Positions 42,378-52,440 are shown, numbered from the stretch's first letter. The stretch: DNA of 64,000 nucleotides from Lederbergia graminis (GCF_042655485.1 NZ_JBHSMC010000013.1:137670-201669); one strand, 5' to 3'. Made by a program: numbers and translations. Notes: generated by a model not told the origin, from the sequence alone.

Positions 42378-44591
42378 TTAAACCTTTGTAATTGGAGCAA
42401 ATTGTGCTAATAGGCGTTTTATGCCTGTTGGGCTAGGGAAGGCAATATCGAGTTCTATACTATCACTCGTTCCTTTCACACTAACAACTGTTCCAATACC
42501 CCATTTCTTATGTTCCGCTTTATCGCCAACTTTCCAGCCGATGTCTGCTGCACCATTAGAAGCTGGACGTGAAACAGGTTTCTGTCTAAGACCGCCACTT
42601 GTCATAGTCGATCTCACAGTGTTCGCTCTATTTGCTTTTTGCATTTCATTTATGTTTTCGATTAATTCTTCAGGAATTTCTGCAATAAAACGCGATACAG
42701 GATTCATATTTGTTCTACCAAATAATGTCCTCATCTGAGCATTCGTCAAATACAGTTGTTGTTCTGCTCGAGTAATTCCTACGTAAGCTAACCTACGCTC
42801 TTCTTCCATTTCTTCCTCTTCCATTAAGGAACGGCTATGTGGGAAAACTCCTTCTTCCATTCCAATTAAAAAGACTACTGGAAATTCTAGACCTTTTGCA
42901 GAGTGCAGAGTCATTAGAGTAATCGCATCACCAGGAGTACCATCTTCATCTAATTTATCAATATCTGCAACTAATGCTAAGTCTGTTAGAAAAGCAATTA
43001 AACTTTTATCCTCACTACCATCTTCAAAGCTCTTTGTTACAGATAAAAACTCATCAATATTCTCGAGTCGACTCTCAGCTTCTAGTGATTTCTCTGCAAT
43101 TAACATATCTCGATAACCAGATTTCTCAATTACTTCCTCTACAAGCTCTGTTACAGACAGATACTCTTGCATTTGTGTGTAATTACGGATGAGGCCGTAG
43201 AATTCTGCTGCTGCATTTGCAATTCTCCCTGATAAGCCAATAAAATCAATCTCACTTAGCGCTTGATAAAGCGATAAATCATTTGCTTGTGCATAATTAG
43301 CAATTTTATCGAATGAAGTTGCGCCTATTCCTCGTTTCGGAACATTAATAACCCGTTGTAAACTAATATCGTCATCCGGATTCGCTATTAGACGTAAATA
43401 TGCAAGCAAGTCTTTAATCTCTTTACGATCATAGAACTTTGTTCCGCCCACGATATTGTACTCGATATTCGATTTAAGTAATACTTCCTCCATTACACGG
43501 GACTGTGCATTTGTTCGATAAAGAATGGCAATATCAGACAGTTTATGATCTCCCTTAGCAGTGATCTCTTTTATTTTCCCAGCGACAAATTGCGCTTCAG
43601 ACTGTTCACCGTCAGCACGGTAATACATAATTTTTGGTCCATCTTGATTATCAGTCCAAAGGTTTTTCGGCTTACGATTAAAGTTATTTTTAATTACTTC
43701 GTTTGCAGCTTCCAAAATCCGCTTCGTCGAACGATAATTTTGTTCTAGTAAAATCACTTTTGCATTTGGATAGTCTTTTTCAAAAGAAAGGATATTCGTA
43801 ATATCCGCTCCACGCCAACGATAAATAGATTGGTCGGAATCACCGACAACACATAGGTTTCGTAAACGCGCTGCTAGTAATTTTACTAAAGTGTATTGCG
43901 CTCTGTTCGTATCTTGATACTCGTCAACATGTATATATTGAAACTTACGTTGATAAAATTCCAACACATCTGGAACACGATGAAATAATTGGATTGTCAC
44001 CATAATTAAATCATCGAAATCGAGCGAACTATTTCTTCTCAACCTACGTTGATACTCTTTATATACATCGCTAATTGTTTGAGCATAAAATCCTGCTGCT
44101 GTTTTTTCATATTCTTCCGGTGTAACTAATTCGTTTTTTGCACTACTAATCGAATTTAATATAGCGCGTGGTTCAAACTTTTTCGGATCAATGTTACGGT
44201 CTTTTAAAATATTTTTGATAACAGACAACTGATCTGCAGAATCGAGAATCGTAAAATTACGATTATAGCCTAGTCGATCAATATCTCGTCTTAATATTCG
44301 TACACACATGGAGTGAAATGTGGATATCCATACTTCTTCCGCTGCTCCCCCCATGATTTTCCCAATCCGTTCTTTCATTTCGCGAGCAGCTTTATTTGTA
44401 AACGTAATCGCTAAAATATTGTAAGGGTTTATTCCCTTCTCCACCATTAAATAGGCGACTCGATGCGTTAATACTCGAGTCTTTCCACTTCCCGCACCAG
44501 CCATAATTAATAATGGACCATCTGTTGTCTTGACAGCCTCTTTCTGCTCGGGGTTTAATCCCTCAAGCAGACGATTTGATAAAAATTGCAT
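42378..44591 (-). CDS. pcrA: ATP-dependent DNA helicase PcrA
   Basis: A 737-residue UvrD/Rep-type superfamily 1 3'-5' helicase for repair and replication restart. Walker A is at about 31-38 ('AGAGSGKTR'). Motif II reads 'VDEYQDTN', motif III 'GDSDQSIYRWRGAD', motif IV 'LEQNYRST', and motif V/VI 'TLMTLHSAKGLEFPVVFLIGMEEG' and 'RRLAYVGITRAEQ'. The C-terminal Tudor-like RNA polymerase binding domain is present with 'GDKAEHKKWGIGTVVSVKG'. The family's length is about 740. It lies between pcrB and ligA as in B. subtilis. Confidence 0.97.
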   Translation of the reverse strand: MQFLSNRLLEGLNPEQKEAVKTTDGPLLIMAGAGSGKTRVLTHRVAYLMVEKGINPYNILAITFTNKAAREMKERIGKIMGGAAEEVWISTFHSMCVRILRRDIDRLGYNRNFTILDSADQLSVIKNILKDRNIDPKKFEPRAILNSISSAKNELVTPEEYEKTAAGFYAQTISDVYKEYQRRLRRNSSLDFDDLIMVTIQLFHRVPDVLEFYQRKFQYIHVDEYQDTNRAQYTLVKLLAARLRNLCVVGDSDQSIYRWRGADITNILSFEKDYPNAKVILLEQNYRSTKRILEAANEVIKNNFNRKPKNLWTDNQDGPKIMYYRADGEQSEAQFVAGKIKEITAKGDHKLSDIAILYRTNAQSRVMEEVLLKSNIEYNIVGGTKFYDRKEIKDLLAYLRLIANPDDDISLQRVINVPKRGIGATSFDKIANYAQANDLSLYQALSEIDFIGLSGRIANAAAEFYGLIRNYTQMQEYLSVTELVEEVIEKSGYRDMLIAEKSLEAESRLENIDEFLSVTKSFEDGSEDKSLIAFLTDLALVADIDKLDEDGTPGDAITLMTLHSAKGLEFPVVFLIGMEEGVFPHSRSLMEEEEMEEERRLAYVGITRAEQQLYLTNAQMRTLFGRTNMNPVSRFIAEIPEELIENINEMQKANRANTVRSTMTSGGLRQKPVSRPASNGAADIGWKVGDKAEHKKWGIGTVVSVKGTSDSIELDIAFPSPTGIKRLLAQFAPITKV

Positions 44592-44652
44592 TTTCTACTC
44601 ACACCACCTAGTAAGAACATTTGTTCTATTGTACATTATAATTATTTCGCTG

Positions 44653-45336
44653 TCACTTGAATATGTTAACTGTTTTTAACGCTTCTTGGAAATCTTCGTA
44701 TAGAGCATTTCCTACAATAATAACATCTGCATGTTCGCTCATCTCTTTTGCTTGATCGACATTGCTTATACCGCCACCGTAAAATAACGTTGTGTTGGAA
44801 AGCGTGTTTTTCACTTTACCGACAAGCTGTGGATTTCCGTATGTGCCACTATATTCCATATAGAAAATTGGCATCTTAAACATTTTTTCCGCCATAAGTG
44901 CATAAGCAATGACATCATCATCATCCAAATTAGTATTAGCATTTGTTCGCTCTGCTACTTTGCAATGTTCATTTAATATACAATAACCTTCTATGATAAT
45001 TTCATTCCAATCCATAATCTCTCCATAAGCTTTTACCGCTTGATGATGAAGTCCAGAATGATATTTTAAATCACGACTATTTAGTACGGAGGGAATGAAG
45101 TATAAATCAAATCCAGGTGTAATAGATTCCAGATTGCTCACTTCTAATACGCATGGAACTGTATATCTTCTAATTCTAGACATTAAGTTAAGAACTTTAT
45201 CAAGTGTAACATTGTCTGTTCCACCGACAATAATAGCGTCCGTCCCTGATTCACAAATTTGTTCAAGCTCTGTGTCAGATATGTCCTTATCCGGATCAAG
45301 TTTAAATGCATGACGCCATTCTTTTATATCGTACAT
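44653..45336 (-). CDS. pcrB: heptaprenylglyceryl phosphate synthase
   Basis: A 227-residue TIM barrel that joins a prenyl chain to glycerol-1-phosphate. 'HAFKLDPDKDISDTELEQICESGTDAIIVGGTDNVT' at the N-terminus, 'YFIPSVLNS', 'YMEYSGTYG' and 'LFYGGGISNVDQAKEM' are diagnostic, the last binding the phosphate. ATG 45336 with GGGAG and GGAGG upstream is chosen over an unrelated N-terminal extension. It precedes pcrA by 61 bases and is probably co-transcribed. Confidence 0.95.
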   Translation of the reverse strand: MYDIKEWRHAFKLDPDKDISDTELEQICESGTDAIIVGGTDNVTLDKVLNLMSRIRRYTVPCVLEVSNLESITPGFDLYFIPSVLNSRDLKYHSGLHHQAVKAYGEIMDWNEIIIEGYCILNEHCKVAERTNANTNLDDDDVIAYALMAEKMFKMPIFYMEYSGTYGNPQLVGKVKNTLSNTTLFYGGGISNVDQAKEMSEHADVIIVGNALYEDFQEALKTVNIFK

Positions 45337-45434
45337 AAATCTCCCAATCCTCCAATCCTTATACCAAATTATATTATAACATTTTGGGCCATACACTCCG
45401 AGTGAAATAGAAGAAAAGTTATTTTCATGTTGAC

Positions 45435-45564
45435 GATTGATTTACGCTACAGGTGGATTGCTTTCCGCAGGCATGGAAAAGCGTTAGGCTCCTGTCTATC
45501 TCATGCTACTAACGGCTACCGCACATTCCGCAGGAGTCTCGCCACCTTCCGCTCCAATCAACCT
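45435..45564. repeat. dispersed palindromic intergenic repeat, copy 4
   Basis: It starts GATTGATTTACGCTACAGG and ends CCGCTCCAATCAACC. It contains GCTTTCCGCAGG and TTCCGCAGGAGTCTCG, as in the copies at 3.6, 7.8 and 14.6 kb. Copies share the ends and the GCAGGAGTC string but the centre differs, consistent with a conserved fold rather than conserved sequence. Confidence 0.8.
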
Positions 45565-45608
45565 TGAAAAAAACATATGGTTATACTTTTATGTATTTAA
45601 AAAAGTAA

Positions 45609-45660
45609 AACCTAGTATGAATCTTCACCATTTAGGTGTTGAATTCATACTAGGTTCATC
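45609..45660 (-). terminator. terminator of yerC
   Basis: AACCTAGTATGAAT (45609-45622) and ATTCATACTAGGTT (45643-45656) form a perfect 14-base-pair stem. Leftward the sequence continues TTTTACTTTTTT. Confidence 0.88.
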
Positions 45661-45661
45661 A

Positions 45662-45955
45662 TCATTTTTCTTTAATTCTATCTAGCACCATTTCGTACGT
45701 ATCGTTACCAAAATTGAGGCAACGTTTTACGCGAGAAATGGTTGCTGTACTTGCACCAGTTTCTGTCTCGATTTTATGATATGTTTTCCCTTCTTTTAAC
45801 ATCCTTGCAACTTCTAATCGTTGAGATAACGACTGGATTTCATTAATCGTACAAAGATCATCAAAGAAACGGTAACATTCTTCGATATCCTTCAAAGACA
45901 AAATTGCTGCAAATAACTGATCAAGCTCTCTACCTCTTAGTTTCTCAATTTGCAT
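45662..45955 (-). CDS. yerC: YerC/YecD family TrpR-like DNA-binding protein
   Basis: A 97-residue TrpR-superfamily protein. The Trp repressor-like fold is marked by 'DLCTINEIQSLSQRLEVARMLKEGKTYHKIETETGASTATISRVKRCLNFG', whose C-terminal part is the helix-turn-helix. ATG 45955 follows AAAGGAGAT. Its targets are not known to me; in B. subtilis the gene is also next to pcrB and yerB. Confidence 0.92.
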   Translation of the reverse strand: MQIEKLRGRELDQLFAAILSLKDIEECYRFFDDLCTINEIQSLSQRLEVARMLKEGKTYHKIETETGASTATISRVKRCLNFGNDTYEMVLDRIKEK

Positions 45956-45985
45956 ATCTATATCTCCTTTATTCAAACAAAGCTA

Positions 45986-47047
45986 TCATTGATACGAAAC
46001 GATATTCATATCTGGAACGACATTGAACCAAGTCTTTCCTGGTACTAGTTTTGCAGGTTGACCACCTTCATAAGGAACGAGACGTCCACTTTCATTCTTC
46101 CACTCTACTTCCTTGACCTTACCTTTTTGGAATAGCAGCGCTTTACCACCAGAAGATAAATCTATATCTCGTCTACCTTTAGAGTCAATAATTCGATGTG
46201 TCGTTTCTACTACGATTATATTATCAATTAATACAGGTATATTGGAATCTAGTTCTGCTGTTTTTACACCACCAGAGTAACGCTCATACTTTCCTGTTTG
46301 AGCATTAAACTTATACTCTGCGTTTAATTGATTATTATTAGAGCTATACTTGATTGTCAATTCTGCACCGTTTTCCCCTGTGAGGTTTGCTACATCATCC
46401 TCTGAAAGAAACGCCATTGGTTTTGGAGCACCAGATAAACTAAATCCTTCATCATTAGCCCCTTTTTCTATGTTTTGGAACGTTATATAAGAATTATGTG
46501 GGGCATTTCGGAATGAAGCTCGTTTGAATAAGCTGCCATCATAGCGTATCCCATTTAAATGATCATACTTACCTGAATTCAACATTTTTTTTGCTTCCGG
46601 ACTATATCCATGGGCAATATATACACTATCATAGCCTTGAGAGATATCAATAAAATAGTCACGAGCACTACGAATCGGTCCGATATTCTCTGGAAGATCA
46701 CTTTGATAAATCGCTAAAAACCTAGTAATTGAACCTTCTGCAAGAATTTCATATACAACGTCGGCTTTGGACAAGCCCGTTTGTGGTCGTGCTGGTGGCT
46801 GATTACTGATCATTGCAGCGACTGCTCTTTGTGTCGATTCATCCTGCATACCAATACCTGTTAGCGGAAATTGATATGGATCTGTTTCTACTATTTCCTC
46901 ATCTTTCCCATCCTCGTTATCTTTCTCCTCTGGAACAGGATTCTGGTTAGATCCATTGTCTTTTTCGCCTTCATCAGAAGCATTACATGCAGTCAAAACG
47001 AACAATAGTAACAAAATGAACATGAGCGGTATCTTCTTTTTCAACAA
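45986..47047 (-). CDS. yerB: DUF3048 lipoprotein, YerB family
   Basis: A 353-residue surface lipoprotein. The signal peptide ends 'FVLTAC', followed by a Glu/Asp/Asn-rich linker (about 22-55). The DUF3048 domain includes 'AAMISNQPPARPQTGLSKADVVYEILAEGSITRFLAIYQS', 'IGPIRSARDYFIDISQGYDSVYIAHGYSPEA' and 'FNVVPDMNIVSY'. Function is not established. The start is TTG at 47047 with AGGGGATGG upstream. It lies 30 bases upstream of yerC. Confidence 0.92.
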   Translation of the reverse strand: MLKKKIPLMFILLLLFVLTACNASDEGEKDNGSNQNPVPEEKDNEDGKDEEIVETDPYQFPLTGIGMQDESTQRAVAAMISNQPPARPQTGLSKADVVYEILAEGSITRFLAIYQSDLPENIGPIRSARDYFIDISQGYDSVYIAHGYSPEAKKMLNSGKYDHLNGIRYDGSLFKRASFRNAPHNSYITFQNIEKGANDEGFSLSGAPKPMAFLSEDDVANLTGENGAELTIKYSSNNNQLNAEYKFNAQTGKYERYSGGVKTAELDSNIPVLIDNIIVVETTHRIIDSKGRRDIDLSSGGKALLFQKGKVKEVEWKNESGRLVPYEGGQPAKLVPGKTWFNVVPDMNIVSYQ

Positions 47048-47091
47048 ATTACCATCCCCTAGACTATTCTTTAGAGTACCACTCTATCATT

Positions 47092-48834
47092 TTAACGCAT
47101 TAACGTCGGAAAAAGTACTGTTTTATTCATAACATCGTACATTCCTTGTTGTGTAATGCGAATATATGGGAGATGAGTGGCTGTAAAAAAGAGTAGAGAA
47201 TAGATTGGATCACCAAAAGAATATCCTCTTTCTACTAATAAATCTTTTAATCGTTGTTCCTCTACCATTAGATCTTCCATTTTCCGATCAGACATAATCC
47301 CTGCTAAAGGTAACGGAATTTCATGAATGACTTTTCCATTCTCCACTAACACAATCCCCCCACCGATTTCCTTCATACGTTTAAATGCTGCCATCATGTC
47401 AGGTTTGCTCTTACCAATTAAAATAATATCGCCTGTATTTGAAAAAGAAGATGCAAATCCACTAACACCATTAGCAAAACCTTTTAATAATGTGTTGATC
47501 CGCCATTTTCCTTTTACGTCTAGTAACATAAAGAAATTTTCTTCACTTTCTGCAGGAAGAGTCTCTAATCCTAAGTCAATTTTGATAGAATATGGCTTTG
47601 TGATAACAGCATTAACCATTTCAATTCCAAACGGCATAGAGAATTGCATATCAGATTGTTCAATATCCCAATCTAGTTGCAAAGGTTGTAATCCAAATTC
47701 ACTCCAATTTACTTCATCATGTATCTCCAGCTCAATACCATCTTTTTTCACCCATTGCCCTTTTGACAGTACGGAAATCGGAGTAGGATCTAGTTCATTA
47801 GAAAGAATATTAATATTTGCTATCCTACCTGTTGCGATCATCCCATGGTGATGTAGCAAGTTGTAATGACTAGCGATATTGTGAGTAGCCATTCTATACG
47901 CGTCTATTACGGGAACTCCGTTATCAATTGCAATGCGAATCAACTTATCCATGACCCCATCTTGATAAAAGCCTGGTGTAGAACCGTCCGTTGTATACAT
48001 AAGTGAATCATACTGATCAATATTTAACTCCTGCATTTCTTGTAATAGTTTCGGTAAATCAGGACGAATAGAAGAATGTCTTAATGAAACAGTATATCCA
48101 TGCATTAATCTGTTATAGACTTCTTCTCCAGTCATCGCTTCGTGATCACTATCTACACCAAATAACTTCATTCTCGCTAATGTACGCTCAGAAGCGCCAG
48201 GTAAATGACCTTCTACCTTTTTGCCAAGTCGCTTCGTCTCCTGAATCCAATGAAGCATTAAATCATCACCATCTTGTAGCTTCGGCCAACCAGTAAGCTC
48301 CCCACCTTGTACAACTTGATCATTTTCTAACCACGATTTGATATCTTCATTCGTAAAAATGACTTCTTCGCCTTTTAATTCTGTCTGTGAATCGTATCGA
48401 CTCCACCAGTACATCGTAACTGGAGACTGATTAAGTTCATTTATAATAGAAAACGCTTTCTTTTTTTGTAGTTTTAAAAACAATACTAAGTTATCATTTA
48501 TTAATGTTGTTGTACCTGTTTGAGCAGCATAACGAGCAAATGATTGTGGATTGTATAATTGAAACGGATGTACGTGAGGTTCGATATACCCGGGGACAAG
48601 TGTAAATCCGGAGCAATCAATAATCTCACTATTTTTAGTCTTCTCCGGCAATTCTTCACCAACATAAATGATCCGGTCTTGATGTATCCATATATGAGCT
48701 GTTATCCATTTACGCAACATAGTGTGTAAAAAGCGTGCATTTTTTAATATTATCGTAGGTGCTATTTTCCCATTTATAATACTAACCTGTTCTCGTATCT
48801 CTTTATTTTTCCATCTATATTTTTGTTCTAACAT
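47092..48834 (-). CDS. adenine deaminase-like amidohydrolase, YerA family
   Basis: A 580-residue amidohydrolase of the Ade/YerA group. Metal-binding H87-x-H89 lies in 'PGYIEPHVHPFQLY'. 'GHLPGASERTLARMKLFGVDSDHEA' and 'YTTDGSTPGFYQDGVMDKLIRIA' carry further metal ligands, and 'GFASSFSNTGDIILIGKSKPDMMAAFKRM' is the C-terminal family segment. Members are annotated as adenine deaminase, but YerA-type proteins may have another substrate. Position next to purD fits purine salvage. ATG 48834 is chosen with AGGAGG seven bases upstream; ATG 48840 is too close. Confidence 0.88.
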   Translation of the reverse strand: MLEQKYRWKNKEIREQVSIINGKIAPTIILKNARFLHTMLRKWITAHIWIHQDRIIYVGEELPEKTKNSEIIDCSGFTLVPGYIEPHVHPFQLYNPQSFARYAAQTGTTTLINDNLVLFLKLQKKKAFSIINELNQSPVTMYWWSRYDSQTELKGEEVIFTNEDIKSWLENDQVVQGGELTGWPKLQDGDDLMLHWIQETKRLGKKVEGHLPGASERTLARMKLFGVDSDHEAMTGEEVYNRLMHGYTVSLRHSSIRPDLPKLLQEMQELNIDQYDSLMYTTDGSTPGFYQDGVMDKLIRIAIDNGVPVIDAYRMATHNIASHYNLLHHHGMIATGRIANINILSNELDPTPISVLSKGQWVKKDGIELEIHDEVNWSEFGLQPLQLDWDIEQSDMQFSMPFGIEMVNAVITKPYSIKIDLGLETLPAESEENFFMLLDVKGKWRINTLLKGFANGVSGFASSFSNTGDIILIGKSKPDMMAAFKRMKEIGGGIVLVENGKVIHEIPLPLAGIMSDRKMEDLMVEEQRLKDLLVERGYSFGDPIYSLLFFTATHLPYIRITQQGMYDVMNKTVLFPTLMR

Positions 48835-48957
48835 ATACATTCCTCCTGGGAATATAACATTGGATAATATTATTTTAACATATCAAAAATTTTAACGCAG
48901 TAAAGTTTTACAGTGAATTATTAACAATTTGTGAAAACGTATCCATCTCAATAAAAT

Positions 48958-48991
48958 AAAGGGGCTAGACTTATCTAAGCCTGACCCCTTT
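48958..48991 (-). terminator. terminator of the purine operon
   Basis: Leftward: AAAGGGGTCAGGCTTA and TAAGTCTAGCCCCTTT pair with two G-T pairs and a mismatch, then ATTTTATT. It lies 16 bases past the purD stop codon. Confidence 0.85.
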
Positions 48992-49006
48992 CGTCGATAC
49001 TTGTCG

Positions 49007-50266
49007 TTATTGTGCTTTTTTTGCAATATCTTTTCTATAGAAGAACTCTGGATGATCTAGTTGTTTCATCTCCGAATAAACTTTTTCCATGGCAGCCGCA
49101 ATTGTTTCTGCCTTCGCTGCTGTTAGTAATAAGCGTCCACCATTAGATAAGTAAGGACCTTCTGCATTTGGGCGAGTTGTCCCTGCATGGAATAGGGAGA
49201 CGTTTGGATCACTTGATTCGAAGTTCGGAATTGCCACTCCTTTTTCATAGTCCCCTGGATAGCCTTTTGCAGCTAGTACAACACCGACAACAGCATCGTT
49301 AGACCATTTAATGTTAGGCGTATTCCCTTCCTGAAGATCCAACACGAGCTGAACTAGGTCACTTTCAAGTCTTGCTAAAACAACTTGAGTTTCCGGATCA
49401 CCAAAACGTGCATTAAATTCAATCACTTTCGGACCATGCTCTGTTTGAATTAATCCAGCATACAAAATCCCTGTAAAAGGACGATCCTCTTGAATCATTG
49501 CTTTAGCAGTAGGCAGTAAAACCTCCTGTACTGCTCGCTCTACTTCAGCCTCAGGTATATGTGGTACTGGAGTGTATGCTCCCATACCACCTGTATTTGG
49601 ACCTGTATCGCCATCAAATGCTCGTTTATGGTCTTGGGCAATGACCATTGGATATACATTTTCACCATGAACAAAAGCCATTAGTGAAAATTCTTCCCCT
49701 TCCAAAAACTCTTCAATAACGACACTAGCAGAAGATTTACCAAATTTAGCATCTAATAGCATATCTTTTAAAGCTGCATCAGCTTCCTCCATTGTCGTTG
49801 CAACAACCACACCTTTACCAGCAGCAAGACCATCTGCTTTGATTACAATAGGTGCACCTTTTTCTTCTATATATGCCTTCGCATCTTCATAAGATTGGAA
49901 TGTTTGATAATCAGCAGTTGGAATATTGTATTTCTTCATTAATTCCTTTGCAAATGATTTACTTCCTTCTATAATAGCTGCATTTTTTCTAGGACCAAAC
50001 ACCTTTAAACCTGCAGCTTCAAACTCGTCAACAATTCCAGCAGCAAGGGGAACTTCAGGGCCGACTATCGTTAAATCAATCTTTTCTTGCTTGGCAAATT
50101 GAATTAAGTTCGAAAAGTCCGTCTCTACGATTGGTACAATCACAGCATCTTCCGCAATCCCCGCATTTCCAGGAGCACAGTAAACAGATGTTACAAGCTT
50201 GCTCTCTTTTACTTTTTTACAAAGAGCATGCTCCCTGCCGCCACTACCTACGATAAGTACTTTCAA
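49007..50266 (-). CDS. purD: phosphoribosylamine-glycine ligase
   Basis: A 419-residue ATP-grasp enzyme for step 2 of purine synthesis, ligating glycine to phosphoribosylamine. 'VLIVGSGGREHAL' and 'GKSFAKELMKKYNIPTADY' are in the N-terminal half. 'VIKADGLAAGKGVVVA' carries the ATP-binding Lys, 'HKRAFDGDTGPNTGGMGAY' and 'FNARFGDPETQVVL' the Mg-binding Asn/Asp. Start is TTG 50266, six bases after GGAGGTG. It is the last pur gene and lies 52 bases after purH. Confidence 0.97.
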   Translation of the reverse strand: MKVLIVGSGGREHALCKKVKESKLVTSVYCAPGNAGIAEDAVIVPIVETDFSNLIQFAKQEKIDLTIVGPEVPLAAGIVDEFEAAGLKVFGPRKNAAIIEGSKSFAKELMKKYNIPTADYQTFQSYEDAKAYIEEKGAPIVIKADGLAAGKGVVVATTMEEADAALKDMLLDAKFGKSSASVVIEEFLEGEEFSLMAFVHGENVYPMVIAQDHKRAFDGDTGPNTGGMGAYTPVPHIPEAEVERAVQEVLLPTAKAMIQEDRPFTGILYAGLIQTEHGPKVIEFNARFGDPETQVVLARLESDLVQLVLDLQEGNTPNIKWSNDAVVGVVLAAKGYPGDYEKGVAIPNFESSDPNVSLFHAGTTRPNAEGPYLSNGGRLLLTAAKAETIAAAMEKVYSEMKQLDHPEFFYRKDIAKKAQ

Positions 50267-50318
50267 TACATTCACCTCCGCTTTTGTTGGCTACTACGGC
50301 GCCTTCCGCTTTTCTTCC

Positions 50319-51851
50319 TTAATGTTTAAAGTGGCGAATTCCGGTAAATACCATTGCGATTCCGTTTTCGTCACATGCTTTGATCGATTCTTCATCACGT
50401 ATGGAGCCACCTGGTTGGATGATAGCAGTTATTCCAGCTTTAGCGGCAGCTTCTACTGTATCTCCCATTGGGAAGAAAGCATCGGAAGCTAGTACAGCAC
50501 CTTTTGCACGCTCTCCTGCTTGTTCTAGTGCAATTTTTGCAGCGCCAACTCGATTCATTTGACCAGCGCCAACACCTAGTGTCATATCATTTCCAGCGAC
50601 TACGATTGCATTTGATTTCACGTGTTTTACAACTTTCCAACCTAATTTTAATGCAGCAAGTTCTTCTTCAGTTGGTTGACGTTTTGTTGGAACAGTAATC
50701 TCCGCATCTTCGAAAGTATATGAATCTTGATCTTGTAGCAATAAGCCACCTTCAACAGATGTTAATACCTTTTCTTGCTTATTTTCTTTTTCAAAATCAA
50801 TTGTTAGTAATCTCAAATTCTTCTTGGCAGTTAAGATTGATAATGCTTCCTCTGTAAATGAAGGTGCTATAACAATTTCTAAGAAAATTTCATGAAGTTG
50901 ACGAGCTGTATCTGCATCAACTTCACGATTGAATGCAACGATTCCCCCGAAAATGGAAGTAGAGTCTGCCTCATATGCCTTTTGGAATGCTTCATTGGCG
51001 TTTGCACCAATTCCAACCCCACATGGGTTCATATGTTTAACCGCTACAGCAGCAGGTTCTTCAAAATCTTTCACAATTTGTAATGCAGCATCCGCATCAT
51101 GGATGTTGTTGTAGGAAAGTTCCTTACCATGCAATTGTGTTGCGTAGGCAATTGAAAACTCAGATCCAAGTGGACGCTTATAGAAAGCTGCTTGCTGATG
51201 CGGATTCTCTCCGTAGCGTAAGTTTTGTTTTAACTCATATGTAAATGTGACACGTTCTGGCTGTTGTTCGCCAACTAATTCTGTCATGTATTCTGCAATT
51301 TGTGCATCATACGCTGCAGTATGACGGAAGACTTTTGCAGCAAGTTTACGTTTCGTTTCCTTTGATACCTCACCATTTTCGCGAAGTTCAGAAAGGACTC
51401 CAGCATAATCCACAGCATCGACAACTACTGTAAGATAATCGTGATTTTTTGCAGCAGCACGTAGCATGGATGGGCCACCTATATCAATATTCTCGATTGC
51501 ATCTTCTGGCGTTACATCTGGTTTCGCAATTGTTTGCTGGAAAGGGTACAAATTAACACAAACAAGATCAATTGGTTGAATACCTTGTTGTTGTAATTGC
51601 TCTAAATGACTTTCATCATCACGTTTAGCTAAAAGACCACCATGAATGTTCGGATGTAATGTTTTTACACGACCTTCCAAAATTTCAGGAAAACCTGTAA
51701 TTTCATCTACACCAATAACAGGAACATTATTTTCTTCTAATGCTTTCTTTGTACCACCTGTTGATAAAATTTCAAATCCAAGGGTAACTAGTTCTTTCGC
51801 AAAATCTACTACACCAGTTTTATCAGAAACACTTATTAACGCTCTTTTCAC
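50319..51851 (-). CDS. purH: bifunctional AICAR transformylase / IMP cyclohydrolase
   Basis: A 510-residue enzyme for the last two steps of IMP synthesis. The N-terminal MGS-like IMP cyclohydrolase domain (about 1-190) has 'ISVSDKTGVVDFAKEL', 'GRVKTLHPNIHGGLL' and 'NIDIGGPSMLRAAAKNH'. The C-terminal transformylase has 'LRYGENPHQQAAFY', 'VKHMNPCGVG' and 'SDAFFPMGDTVEAAAKAGI'. Catalytic Lys and His of 'KHMNPCG' are present. It follows purN by 22 bases. Confidence 0.97.
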   Translation of the reverse strand: MKRALISVSDKTGVVDFAKELVTLGFEILSTGGTKKALEENNVPVIGVDEITGFPEILEGRVKTLHPNIHGGLLAKRDDESHLEQLQQQGIQPIDLVCVNLYPFQQTIAKPDVTPEDAIENIDIGGPSMLRAAAKNHDYLTVVVDAVDYAGVLSELRENGEVSKETKRKLAAKVFRHTAAYDAQIAEYMTELVGEQQPERVTFTYELKQNLRYGENPHQQAAFYKRPLGSEFSIAYATQLHGKELSYNNIHDADAALQIVKDFEEPAAVAVKHMNPCGVGIGANANEAFQKAYEADSTSIFGGIVAFNREVDADTARQLHEIFLEIVIAPSFTEEALSILTAKKNLRLLTIDFEKENKQEKVLTSVEGGLLLQDQDSYTFEDAEITVPTKRQPTEEELAALKLGWKVVKHVKSNAIVVAGNDMTLGVGAGQMNRVGAAKIALEQAGERAKGAVLASDAFFPMGDTVEAAAKAGITAIIQPGGSIRDEESIKACDENGIAMVFTGIRHFKH

Positions 51852-51873
51852 GCTGTTCCCCTCCTACGACGAA

Positions 51874-52440
51874 TTATTTATTAAACAAAGATTCTAAAGT
51901 TTCGGGATAAAAAATATGCTCGATGGCATGAATTTTGTTTTCCACGTCTTCCATACTATCATTATCTGATAACTGTATTGCTCTTTGCGCAATAATAGGG
52001 CCGGTATCCATTCCTGCATCTACATAATGAATCGTTACCCCAACTTCTTTTACTCTCGCTCTAAATGCCTGACCAATAGCATCTTTCCCTGGAAAAGCTG
52101 GTAATAAAGATGGATGAATATTAATAATTCGATTTTGAAATGCTGAAAGTAAAGTTGCTCCTATTAATCTCATATATCCTGCAAGAATAACATAATCTAC
52201 TTCAAGTTCTTGAAGTTTGTTCATAATAATTGTTTCAAACTCTATTTTACTAGCATATTGTTTTGGATGAAATACAAATGTCGGTACAGATGCACGTTCT
52301 GCCTTCTCGATAACAGCTGCACCTGGCTTATCACAAACTAGTAGTTTTACCTCTACATTTAGCGAGCCAGCCTTTACTGCATCGATTAATGCTTGAAAAT
52401 TACTCCCTGTTCCGGAGGCAAATATGGCAATCTTTTTCAC
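51874..52440 (-). CDS. purN: phosphoribosylglycinamide formyltransferase
   Basis: A 188-residue folate-dependent GAR transformylase, step 3. 'FASGTGSNFQALIDAV' binds the substrate. The Asn-His-Asp triad is in 'IINIHPSLLPAFPGKDAIGQA' and 'IHYVDAGMDTGPII'. It starts immediately after the purM stop, indicating coupling. Length matches the family. Confidence 0.97.
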   Translation of the reverse strand: MKKIAIFASGTGSNFQALIDAVKAGSLNVEVKLLVCDKPGAAVIEKAERASVPTFVFHPKQYASKIEFETIIMNKLQELEVDYVILAGYMRLIGATLLSAFQNRIINIHPSLLPAFPGKDAIGQAFRARVKEVGVTIHYVDAGMDTGPIIAQRAIQLSDNDSMEDVENKIHAIEHIFYPETLESLFNK

